DNA of 15,370 bases. Origin: Chloroflexota bacterium (GTDB taxonomy: Bacteria; Chloroflexota; Limnocylindria; QHBO01). The notes beneath the pieces are model-generated. The model ran no database searches. It was not told where the DNA came from and saw only the letters and a list, made by a program, of their open reading frames with translations. The stretch lies in the NCBI GenBank assembly GCA_005879815.1, contig VBKA01000059.1:1-15370 (forward strand), given 5' to 3'. Of this stretch, positions 1-6,002 are shown one piece after another. The translations under genes and the position numbers were made by a program. Position 1 is the first letter of the stretch; every line of letters starts with the position of its first letter.

Positions 1-155
1 TCTCGATCTACAAGGAGCTGGAGGGGCGCGCGACCGAGGTGCGCGGCTGGCTGGGAATCGAGGATGCCTCGCGGATCATCGACGCGGCCCGGGTCGCCGC
101 TCAGGCGGGTGAGCGGGACTCGCAGCACGCTGTCGAGCCGGGAATCTGGCGCTAG
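1..155 (+). CDS. 3' end of an unidentified protein gene (partial)
   Basis: An open frame enters from the left edge (first complete codon at 3) and stops at TAG 153-155, giving about 50 residues that end in EPGIWR. Nearly every third codon position is G or C and the composition is ordinary for a soluble protein (acidic, Ile/Ala/Arg rich), so this reads as genuine coding sequence rather than a shadow of the opposite strand. I do not recognise the family from this fragment. It converges on the NeuB-type synthase gene, whose annotated end lies inside it, giving an 80-bp antisense overlap. That overlap may itself be caused by a frameshift in the synthase gene. Its place beside a surface-sugar cluster suggests, but does not show, a related role. 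Confidence 0.65.
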   Translation, partial: SIYKELEGRATEVRGWLGIEDASRIIDAARVAAQAGERDSQHAVEPGIWR

Positions 156-1233
156 GCGTCCGGTTCCCCGAGGCCCGCTCCAGCGGCGGATCCAGGTCCT
201 CCGGGCGGAGCACGGCATCCGTCGTGCCGTCGCCGGCCAGACGGCGGCCGAGCACCTCGTCGAGACGCAGGGGCGAGATCCCGTCGGCGGGACGCTTCGC
301 GTCGAGATCGCCAAGGGTGAGGGTCGTCCCCGCCGCCAGCGCGTGACGCAGGACGAGCGAGCGTCGCGCGACCAGCCGGGTCTTCGCCTCCGCCGGCTGC
401 GGCCCCTTGACGCCATTACCCAGGGCCTCGTGAGCGTCGCGGAGCGCGCGAGCCAGGACGGCGAGCTCGTCCGGTTCGGTGGAGGCCGCGTGGTCTGGAC
501 CCGGGAGGCCGCGATCGAGTGTGAGGTGCTTTTCGACGATCGTAGCGCCCAGGGCTACGGCCGCGACCGGAGCCGCCAGCCCAACCGTGTGGTCGGAGAA
601 TCCGACCTCGACGCCATAGCGGTCTCGCATCGAGGGGATGGCCCGCAGGTTCGTCTCGCGCGGCGGAGCCGGGTACGCCGAGAGGCAGTGGAGCAGCGCA
701 AGCGGCGGGTCTCCACCGGCGCGCACTGCCGCCATCGCCTGATCCACCTCATCAAGGGTCGCCATGCCGGTGGAGAGGATGACGGGCAGACCCGAGGCTG
801 CCACCTTGCGCAGCAGGAACAGGTTGGTCAGGTCGCCCGAGCCGATCTTCAGCGCCGGTACGCCCAGGGACACCAGGAGCTCGGCGCTCTCGAGGTCGAA
901 CGGGGTTGAAAAGGCGGTGATGCCCCGCTGGGCGGCCCTGGCGAAGGCGGCCCGCAGACCGTCGATCGGAAGCTCGAGTCCCCGAAGCATGGCCTGCTGC
1001 GAATCGGCCGCCGCCCGTTCGCGCTGGTAGTCGGCCTGCGGTGCGTCCGCCCTGGCGAGGGAACCGGCCCGGAAGGTCTGGAACTTGACCGCATCTGCTC
1101 CGGCGTCGGCCGCGGCGTCGACGAGGCGGATCGCCAGCTCGGGGTCTCCGTTGTGGTTCACACCCGCCTCGGCGATCAGGTATGGAGGAGATCCCGGTCC
1201 GATGGATCGACCTGCGATCGCGAATTCGGCCAC
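76..1233 (-). CDS. neuB: NeuB-type nonulosonic acid synthase (sialic/legionaminic acid synthase)
   Basis: Condenses a 2-acetamido-type hexose (ManNAc or a 2,4-diacetamido-trideoxymannose) with phosphoenolpyruvate to give a nine-carbon nonulosonic acid in the cytoplasm. The TIM-barrel domain (about 1-280) carries IAEAGVNHNGD (20-30), DAVKFQTF (47-54), FSTPFD (108-113), KIGSGDL (129-135), LLHCLSAYP (180-188), GFSDHT (211-216) and EKHLTLD (234-240). His215 and His236 match the metal-binding histidines of the meningococcal enzyme. A C-terminal SAF (antifreeze-like) domain begins near RRSLV (290-294), and Arg314 fits its conserved substrate-contacting arginine. The start is GTG, 3 nt after the dehydratase stop, with only a weak ribosome binding site, so translation is probably coupled. 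The last 35 or so residues are Arg/Pro/Ala rich and unlike the family, and run antisense into the facing gene. The preferred substrate (sialic versus legionaminic type) cannot be read directly; the operon favours the legionaminic type. Confidence 0.93.
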   Translation of the reverse strand: MAEFAIAGRSIGPGSPPYLIAEAGVNHNGDPELAIRLVDAAADAGADAVKFQTFRAGSLARADAPQADYQRERAAADSQQAMLRGLELPIDGLRAAFARAAQRGITAFSTPFDLESAELLVSLGVPALKIGSGDLTNLFLLRKVAASGLPVILSTGMATLDEVDQAMAAVRAGGDPPLALLHCLSAYPAPPRETNLRAIPSMRDRYGVEVGFSDHTVGLAAPVAAVALGATIVEKHLTLDRGLPGPDHAASTEPDELAVLARALRDAHEALGNGVKGPQPAEAKTRLVARRSLVLRHALAAGTTLTLGDLDAKRPADGISPLRLDEVLGRRLAGDGTTDAVLRPEDLDPPLERASGNRTPSARFPARQRAASPAHPPERRPGPRR

Positions 1234-1236
1234 TGC

Positions 1237-2259
1237 TCAGCCCATGGCGGGCAGCGGCTCCGGCGATAGCCAGCCAGCGGCGTCCAGCAGCTCGCGGAGC
1301 TCGGCTCGGGTGAGGAGTGGCTCGGTTGCCTGGCCGCCGCGCACCGGCCCGCCGCGCTGATCGTCGGTCCCAGCATTGACGACGTACATGTCCTCGAGCT
1401 CGGTCGCCGAGAGGGCTTCGTCGCGTGTCATCAACGCTTCGTCGCGCTTTTCGCCGCGCCGGGCCCCGATGACCTCGATTGCGATCTGATCCGCTCGGTA
1501 GCCGAACGCTGGCGCGTAGGCCTCGATCAGGACCTCGACCAGGTCGCCGGTTCGCACGCGGGGCATCTTGAGGATGAAGACCTCGCCGCCGGTCATCCGT
1601 GCGACTGCACCAAAGCACAGCCGAACCGCGTCACCGATCGGCATCAGGTATCGCGTCATGTCGGGGTCGGTGATCGTCACCGGGCCGCCACGCGCCACCT
1701 GGCCGCGAACCAGCGGCACGATCGAGCCGCGAGAGCCGATGACGTTGCCGAAGCGGACCGCAGCGAAGCGTGTGGCCGCCGCGCCCTTGTACGTCTCGGC
1801 CGCCGTCATCAGGCGTTCGGCGAGGAGCTTGGTTGCGCCCATCACGTTCGACGGATCGACCGCCTTGTCGGTGCTGATGGTGAGCACCTTCTGGACGCCG
1901 GCATCAATCGCGGCCTCGACCACGTTCTGCGTGCCGCGCACGTTGGTCTCCGTCGCCTCGAAGGGGTTGAACTCGCAGGCAGGCACGTGCTTCATGGCCG
2001 CCGCGTGGAACACGAGGTCGATTCCCGACATCGCACGCTGCAATCGGTCCCGGTTTCGCACGTCACCGATAAGCAGCCGCAGGCGGGGCTCACCGCGGTG
2101 CCGCTGTTCGAGGTCGAATTGCTTGGTGTCGTCCCGCGACAGCACGCGGACGACGCTCGGCCCTTGGGTCAGGAGCGCCTCGACGATGGCACTCCCGATC
2201 GATCCGGTGCCGCCGGTGACCAGGACGCGCTGATCCTTGAAGGACGGCTCGCCGGCCAC
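1237..2259 (-). CDS. short-chain NDP-HexNAc 4,6-dehydratase (FlaA1/CapD/PseB-like)
   Basis: NAD(P)-dependent removal of water from a UDP- (or GDP-) HexNAc to give a 4-keto-6-deoxy sugar, the first step toward a diamino-trideoxy sugar. The 340-residue protein has the Rossmann motif TGGTGSIG (15-22), the CapD-family block AAMKHVPACEFNPFE (87-101) and the active-site block STDKAVDPSNVMGATK (129-144). Asp131 and Lys132 fit the catalytic pair, and Met140 stands where FlaA1/PseB have Tyr. It lacks the N-terminal membrane domain of WbpM/PglF. I chose the GTG at 2259, one base after the aminotransferase stop, with AGGGA about 10 nt upstream. A longer frame reaching 2520 is open only because it runs opposite or out of frame with the aminotransferase, and an ATG at 2289 lacks a ribosome binding site. 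The gene lies between the aminotransferase and the NeuB-type synthase in the operon. Confidence 0.88.
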   Translation of the reverse strand: MAGEPSFKDQRVLVTGGTGSIGSAIVEALLTQGPSVVRVLSRDDTKQFDLEQRHRGEPRLRLLIGDVRNRDRLQRAMSGIDLVFHAAAMKHVPACEFNPFEATETNVRGTQNVVEAAIDAGVQKVLTISTDKAVDPSNVMGATKLLAERLMTAAETYKGAAATRFAAVRFGNVIGSRGSIVPLVRGQVARGGPVTITDPDMTRYLMPIGDAVRLCFGAVARMTGGEVFILKMPRVRTGDLVEVLIEAYAPAFGYRADQIAIEVIGARRGEKRDEALMTRDEALSATELEDMYVVNAGTDDQRGGPVRGGQATEPLLTRAELRELLDAAGWLSPEPLPAMG

Positions 2260-2260
2260 C

Positions 2261-3409
2261 TCAGGGGCGTCCCTGCTCGGCGACCGCATCGTCGAGCGCC
2301 GCGACGACCTCGGCAACCGCGCCCTCTTCCATTCGGCTGGAGAACGGCAGGGCAAGCGTGCTGCGAGCGATGCGCTCGGTAATGGGGAAGCTGCCCGGGC
2401 CGTATCCGAACTGCTCGGCGTAGAAGGGCTGGAGGTGGATCGGCGAGAAATAGGGCCTCGAGGGAACGCCGCGGTCCATGAGCTGACCCACCAAGCCGTC
2501 GCGGTCGATCGCCGGGTCAAGCCGCACGACGTACACGAACCAATCGACCTCCGTCCCGGGCGCCAGTCGCGGCGGGCGGACCCAGTCTCGGCCCGAGAGC
2601 GCCTCGGCGTAGTAGCCGATCACGGCGTTGCGCCCGGCCCGCAGCTCGGCCAGGCGTTCGAGCTGAGCGACGCCGAGCGCCGCCGACATCTCGTCGATGC
2701 GGTAGTTGAAACCCAGCTGGATATGGTGCATCCACGTCCCATCCGCGTCGCGTCCCTGGTTGCGCAGGCTGCGCAACCGCTCGGCGAGCGCGTCGTCATC
2801 GGTCAGGACCATGCCACCTTCGCCGGTGGTGATCTGCTTGTTCGGATAGAAGGCGAAGACCGATGCATCGCCGAACGAGCCGAGCATCCGCGCATTCAGC
2901 GATCCACCGAGCGCCTCGCAGGAGTCCTCGATGAGCGCCCACGAATGGGTCCGGGCAAGCGACTCGAGCTCCTCGATACGGCAGGGATTGCCGTAGACGT
3001 GGACCGGCAGCAGCGCGCGCGTCCGTTCCGTGGCTGCCTGCTCGACCAGCTCCGGATCGAGCCCCAGCGACTCCTCCTCGATGTCCACGAACACCGGAAT
3101 CGCCCGCTCGAAGAGCACGCAGTTCGACGATGCGACGAAGCTGAAGGGCGTGGTGATCACCTCGTCGCCGGCGCCGATCCCGAGCGCGCGGATCGCCAGG
3201 TGCAGGCCTGCGGTGCCGCTGCTGCATGCGATGGCATGTCGCCGCCCGGAGAGCTCGGCGAGCGCTTCTTCGAACGCCTCGGTGTACGGACCCATGGCCA
3301 GCACATCGCTGCTCAGGACCTTGGTGACCAGCTCGATCTCGCGCGGGCCGATGTTCGGTTGGGCCAGCGGGATCCGCGACGCGCCGGACACGCGCGGGGA
3401 CACGGTCAT
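2261..3409 (-). CDS. DegT/DnrJ/EryC1/StrS-family sugar aminotransferase
   Basis: PLP-dependent transfer of an amino group, normally from L-glutamate, to C4 of a 4-keto-6-deoxy sugar nucleotide. In this operon the substrate would be the product of the dehydratase encoded immediately downstream. The 382 residues are full length for the family. Visible features are SSGTAG (63-68) for phosphate binding, ITTPFSFVASSN (85-96), IEDSCEALG (160-168) with Asp162 as the likely PLP-N1 partner, and FAFYPNKQITTGEGG (185-199) with Lys191 as the Schiff-base lysine. The block FNYRIDEMSAALG follows in the C-terminal half. The ATG at 3409 overlaps the acyltransferase stop as ATGA and is preceded by GAGGAG at a 5-nt spacing, the best ribosome binding site in the operon. 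LegC, PglE and PseC all belong to this family, and sequence alone does not tell me which regiochemistry or stereochemistry it uses. Confidence 0.92.
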   Translation of the reverse strand: MTVSPRVSGASRIPLAQPNIGPREIELVTKVLSSDVLAMGPYTEAFEEALAELSGRRHAIACSSGTAGLHLAIRALGIGAGDEVITTPFSFVASSNCVLFERAIPVFVDIEEESLGLDPELVEQAATERTRALLPVHVYGNPCRIEELESLARTHSWALIEDSCEALGGSLNARMLGSFGDASVFAFYPNKQITTGEGGMVLTDDDALAERLRSLRNQGRDADGTWMHHIQLGFNYRIDEMSAALGVAQLERLAELRAGRNAVIGYYAEALSGRDWVRPPRLAPGTEVDWFVYVVRLDPAIDRDGLVGQLMDRGVPSRPYFSPIHLQPFYAEQFGYGPGSFPITERIARSTLALPFSSRMEEGAVAEVVAALDDAVAEQGRP

Positions 3410-4077
3410 CCATTCTCCTCTTCCGGGACTGGGCGCTCCATGGGACGGGCTGGTACGCCCGCGACCCGAACGCCGTCGGCGACGTCGTGGACGACCACCG
3501 CCCCGGCGGCCACGTACGCCCAGGCGCCGATTGTACAACCCTCCCGGACGACCGCCCCGATCCCTATGTGGGCCCCAGTCTCGACGCTGACCCGACCGGC
3601 CAGGCGGGCACCGGGACCGATGAAGGCATGGTCCGCGATCGCGCCATCGTGGTCGATGCTGGCCGCGGTGTTCACGATCACATCGGCGGCGATGGCCGCG
3701 TCCACGCCGATGACAGCGGCGGCGCAGACCTGGCTCCCAGCCCCTACGCGGGCCCCGCCGAGCAGGATGGCTGAGGGATGAACCAGCGCCGCCGGGGTCC
3801 ATCCCAGCTCGAGACAGCGGTCGAATGCCTGGCGCCGCGGAGCGTTGGCGCCTAGCGCGATCACGAATTCGACGTCTTCGTCGCTCGCGCCGGCCGGTTG
3901 CAGGTCGTCCAGGGTCCCAAGGAGCGAAATCGCCGCTCGGCTGGCGTCAGGGCCCGGCGGTTCTGGCTCGATGCGGCCCGGCTGCACGAATCCCGCGACC
4001 TGGCGACCCAATGCACGCGCGACATCCGCCATCACCCGGCCGTGATCGCCCGCGCCGACGATGACCAGCCGGCTCAG
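3406..4077 (-). CDS. PglD/NeuD-type sugar acyltransferase, CTG start
   Basis: Acetyl-CoA-dependent acyltransferase of the NeuD/PglD/LegH group, likely to N-acetylate the 4-amino sugar made by the aminotransferase, or less likely to O-acetylate the nonulosonic acid. The N-terminal half has the sugar-binding Rossmann-like PglD_N fold with VIVGAGDHGRV (5-15). From about residue 100 there is a left-handed beta-helix of hexapeptide repeats (HPSAILLGGARVGAGSQV and onward) ending in GVPARP (207-212). His143, in SIDHDGAI, fits the catalytic base. Length is 223 residues, usual for the family. No ATG, GTG or TTG is correctly placed: the family's short N-terminus demands a start one codon before SRLVIVGAG, which is CTG 4077-4075, overlapping the upstream TGA as CTGA. 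AGGAGG lies 7 nt upstream. A later GTG/ATG would destroy the nucleotide-fold motif. Confidence 0.88.
   Translation of the reverse strand: MSRLVIVGAGDHGRVMADVARALGRQVAGFVQPGRIEPEPPGPDASRAAISLLGTLDDLQPAGASDEDVEFVIALGANAPRRQAFDRCLELGWTPAALVHPSAILLGGARVGAGSQVCAAAVIGVDAAIAADVIVNTAASIDHDGAIADHAFIGPGARLAGRVSVETGAHIGIGAVVREGCTIGAWAYVAAGAVVVHDVADGVRVAGVPARPMERPVPEEENG
3414..3424 (-). promoter_or_regulatory. ribosome binding site of the aminotransferase gene
   Basis: GGAAGAGGAGA on the minus strand contains GAGGAG 5 nt before the ATG at 3409 and fixes that start over the longer open frame that continues to 3802. Confidence 0.75.
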
Positions 4078-5228
4078 GGCGCAACCTCCTTGCGCAGGAG
4101 CCGATCGTCGATCGCCTGGCCGAGGATGGCATCCACGATCCCCGGGCCGGCGTGGCCGTCTCCGTAGGGAGATCGGCGAGACAGGCCGCGGCGGAATGCC
4201 GGGTCCAGGGCGCGCTGGATGCCCTTGGCGACGTCCGCCGACACCGCGGGGACGTCGATGACGTTGTCCCCGCGCGTTCGTCCGTCCTGGCGCGCTCCAA
4301 CGGTGACAGATGGGATGCCGAGAAGCGGGGCTTCGATCAGGCCGCTCGACGAGTTGCCCACGATCGCGGCCGCGCCGGCGAGCAACGCGACATAGTCGCC
4401 GCGCGGGACGGTGGTCCGAACGGCGATCGCCTCGCCCGCCGCCGCGTCGAGCCGTCCCAGCATGGCCCGGCCACCCGCATCGGCGTTCGGGCCGATGGCC
4501 AGCGCCGGCAGCCCGCTCAGCGCCACGCCGTCCAGGACCGCGCGCAGGTCCGCGAGCGGATCTGCGCTCCCGGCGGTCTCCGGGTGGAAGACCACCAGCA
4601 GGTAGTCGCCATCCGCTGGCAGGCCACACCGCAAACGAAGGTCGGCTGACGCCGGCGGCTGCTCGTCGAGCCCATCCAGGCCAGGCGCTCCGACCACGCG
4701 GATGCGCCACGCCTCTTCGCCCAGGCGCTGCAGCCGGCGCGCCGCTGCATCGTTCGCGACGAGATGGAGGTGCGCTGTGCGACTGATCATGTCGCGGAGG
4801 GCGTCGTCGACCGCTCCGAGTGACCGCTCCCCGCCCTGCACGTGAGCAACCGGCAGTCCGATGTGCAGCGCGACGAGCGCGGCCGCGAGCTGCTCCCCGC
4901 GGTCGCCGAGGACCCCGAGCCACTCGGGTCGTTGGCGAGCGATGACCGGAGCCACGCCGGTGATGGCGGCACCGAGCGACGCGGCCATCTCCTCGGCGCT
5001 GTCACCCTCGGCCACGAACGGCACCTCTGCCGCAACGTGAACTCCCGATGCCCTTACCTCCTCGACGGTGGATCCGAAGCGGTCATCCAGGTGCATGCCG
5101 GTGACGAGGAAACGGACCTCGACCTCACCCGGCCGCCGTGCCGCGGCGGACGCGACCGGCAGCCAGAGCCCGAAGTCCGCCCGGGTTCCGGTGACCAGCA
5201 GCAGGCGCAGCGGCCGACGACCGGTCAC
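4074..5228 (-). CDS. neuC: hydrolysing UDP-sugar 2-epimerase (NeuC/LegG type)
   Basis: Releases the nucleotide and inverts C2 of UDP-GlcNAc or UDP-2,4-diacetamido-trideoxyglucose, producing the free manno-configured sugar that the NeuB-type synthase uses. The GT-B-fold protein of 384 residues opens with VTGTRADFG (12-20) and has LVTGMHL (41-47), GVLGDRGEQ (105-113), HVQGGERS (129-136) with GAVDDALRDMISRTAHLH after it, FHPET (214-218) and GNSSSGLIEAP (291-301). The usual NeuC pattern HIHGGE reads HVQGGE here, so the second His is Gln131. The GTG start at 5228 overlaps the neuA stop as GTGA and the gene ends in CTGA, overlapping the acyltransferase. Presence of this enzyme, rather than a PseG-type nucleotidase, points to a sialic or legionaminic-type product instead of pseudaminic acid. 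Confidence 0.93.
   Translation of the reverse strand: MTGRRPLRLLLVTGTRADFGLWLPVASAAARRPGEVEVRFLVTGMHLDDRFGSTVEEVRASGVHVAAEVPFVAEGDSAEEMAASLGAAITGVAPVIARQRPEWLGVLGDRGEQLAAALVALHIGLPVAHVQGGERSLGAVDDALRDMISRTAHLHLVANDAAARRLQRLGEEAWRIRVVGAPGLDGLDEQPPASADLRLRCGLPADGDYLLVVFHPETAGSADPLADLRAVLDGVALSGLPALAIGPNADAGGRAMLGRLDAAAGEAIAVRTTVPRGDYVALLAGAAAIVGNSSSGLIEAPLLGIPSVTVGARQDGRTRGDNVIDVPAVSADVAKGIQRALDPAFRRGLSRRSPYGDGHAGPGIVDAILGQAIDDRLLRKEVAP
4085..4090 (-). promoter_or_regulatory. ribosome binding site deciding the CTG start of the acyltransferase
   Basis: AGGAGG on the minus strand, a full match to the anti-Shine-Dalgarno core, lies 7 nt before CTG 4077-4075 inside the last codons of the epimerase gene. 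No other start codon is at a usable distance. Confidence 0.75.
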
Positions 5229-5908
5229 TCGCTCGACCCGGCAGCTGCCCTGCGGGCTGCGCGCAGATCACCCAGGTCGTCGACATCGATGGCCGCCGGG
5301 CCGCTGGTGAGCTGTGCGGCCGGTTCGTCGTCGAGAAGACGCCCCTCGTCCAGCAGGTCGCGGCGCGTGACGTAGGTGGCCCCGGTGACGCGCACCGCCG
5401 GCGAGGCTGCCTGGCGACGGGCATCGGTGCCGGCGGTCATCGGAAGGCCCCGGAACCGGCCGTCGACCATCGACCCGACTACGCTGGCGGGCAGGCCAAG
5501 GGCTGCCACCGAGACGACGCTGCGGGCCCGCGAGCTGTCGAGCAGTGCGAGCGCGTCATCGATCTCCTTGGAGCCACGCAACGGCGACGTTGGCTGGAGG
5601 GTGACGATTACCGAGATCGCAGGGCCGCTCTTCTCGATCTCGCGAACGGCGTGCTCGATGACATCGAATGTTGGCGTGTCGTCGGCCGCGAGCTGCTCGG
5701 GGCGCAGGAACGGCACCTCGGCGCCAGCGGCGGTGGCGACGTCGCGGATCCCGCGGTCGTCGGTGGAGACGATGACCCGGTCGATGCGCCGCGCATCGAG
5801 CGCGGCGCGGATGGTGTGCACGATCATGGGCTGGCCGGCGATGCGCCTCAGGTTCTTCCCGGTGAGTCCCCGCGACCCGCCGCGAGCCGGAATGATGGCC
5901 ACAATCAT
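5225..5908 (-). CDS. neuA: CMP-nonulosonic acid synthetase (acylneuraminate cytidylyltransferase)
   Basis: Activates the free nonulosonic acid with CTP to give the CMP-sugar donor for glycosyltransferases. The 227 residues match a single-domain NeuA/LegF enzyme: the nucleotide-binding IIPARGGSRGLTGKNL (5-20), VSTDD (47-51), TLQPTSPLR (103-111), the basic ARRQ loop (163-166), TGATYVTRR (175-183) and a late acidic DVDDLGD (208-214) for metal binding. It is the first gene of the operon. The ATG at 5908 has no Shine-Dalgarno sequence. Just upstream lies a candidate -10 box and a six-codon reading frame whose stop overlaps this ATG. The 3' end overlaps the epimerase start by 4 nt. Kdo cytidylyltransferase (KdsB) is the main alternative, but the RGGSRG..GKN signature and the neighbours favour NeuA/LegF. 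Confidence 0.93.
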   Translation of the reverse strand: MIVAIIPARGGSRGLTGKNLRRIAGQPMIVHTIRAALDARRIDRVIVSTDDRGIRDVATAAGAEVPFLRPEQLAADDTPTFDVIEHAVREIEKSGPAISVIVTLQPTSPLRGSKEIDDALALLDSSRARSVVSVAALGLPASVVGSMVDGRFRGLPMTAGTDARRQAASPAVRVTGATYVTRRDLLDEGRLLDDEPAAQLTSGPAAIDVDDLGDLRAARRAAAGSSE

Positions 5909-5925
5909 GTCGGCACGATCCGCAT
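5905..5925 (-). other. possible leaderless six-codon upstream ORF coupled to neuA
   Basis: ATG at 5925-5923 opens a frame of six codons (MRIVPT) that ends at TGA 5907-5905, and this stop overlaps the neuA start as ATGA. A TAGAAT box ends 7 nt before the ATG, the spacing expected when transcription starts at the first base of the codon. neuA itself has no ribosome binding site. The arrangement could therefore deliver ribosomes to neuA by termination-reinitiation. A frame this short can arise by chance, so the call rests on the spacing and the overlap together. Confidence 0.3.
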
Positions 5926-5932
5926 CGGCCGA

Positions 5933-5938
5933 ATTCTA
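5933..5938 (-). promoter_or_regulatory. candidate -10 box for the nonulosonate operon
   Basis: TAGAAT on the minus strand differs from TATAAT at one position. It lies in the divergent intergenic region, 7 nt before the ATG at 5925 and 24 nt before the neuA ATG. No convincing -35 box is seen 16 to 18 nt upstream, which is common at leaderless promoters of high-GC bacteria. Confidence 0.4.
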
Positions 5939-5939
5939 A

Positions 5940-5953
5940 GCGGGACCTCCCGC
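5940..5953. repeat. perfect inverted repeat in the divergent promoter region
   Basis: GCGGGA CC TCCCGC: two 6-base arms are exact reverse complements around a 2-base centre. It sits just upstream of the candidate neuA -10 box and between the neuA and flippase start points, so it could be an operator for a dimeric regulator acting in both directions. It may also be chance in GC-rich DNA. Confidence 0.3.
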
Positions 5954-5963
5954 GGCCTCACGC

Positions 5964-5996
5964 TAGTCTTCGTCGGACAAGTACGACCTCGGAGGG
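5964..5996 (+). promoter_or_regulatory. candidate -10 box and ribosome binding site of the flippase gene
   Basis: TAGTCT at 5964-5969 fits the loose TANNNT pattern of a -10 box, with no clear -35. GGAGGG at 5991-5996 is a strong Shine-Dalgarno sequence 6 nt before the TTG at 6003, and this decides the start of the flippase. The ribosome site is much firmer than the promoter. Confidence 0.45.
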
Positions 5997-6002
5997 TGCC
6001 CG

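Noticed and set aside
64..909. Plus-strand open frame of 281 codons opposite the NeuB-type gene
   Set aside because: Arg/Gly/Gln-rich translation without family motifs, fully antisense to a strongly supported gene; an effect of high GC.
2260..2520. N-terminal extension of the dehydratase reading frame
   Set aside because: The added residues are Ser/Arg/Pro-rich and out of frame with the aminotransferase coding sequence; the Rossmann motif sits at the expected distance from GTG 2259.
2237..3781. Plus-strand open frame of 514 codons across the aminotransferase and acyltransferase
   Set aside because: No recognisable domain and the C-terminal part is low complexity; the opposite strand holds clear catalytic motifs.
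76..5908. Pseudaminic acid pathway as the assignment of the operon
   Set aside because: The third and fourth enzymes are a PglD-type acyltransferase and a NeuC-type epimerase, not the GNAT PseH and the PseG nucleotidase of that pathway.
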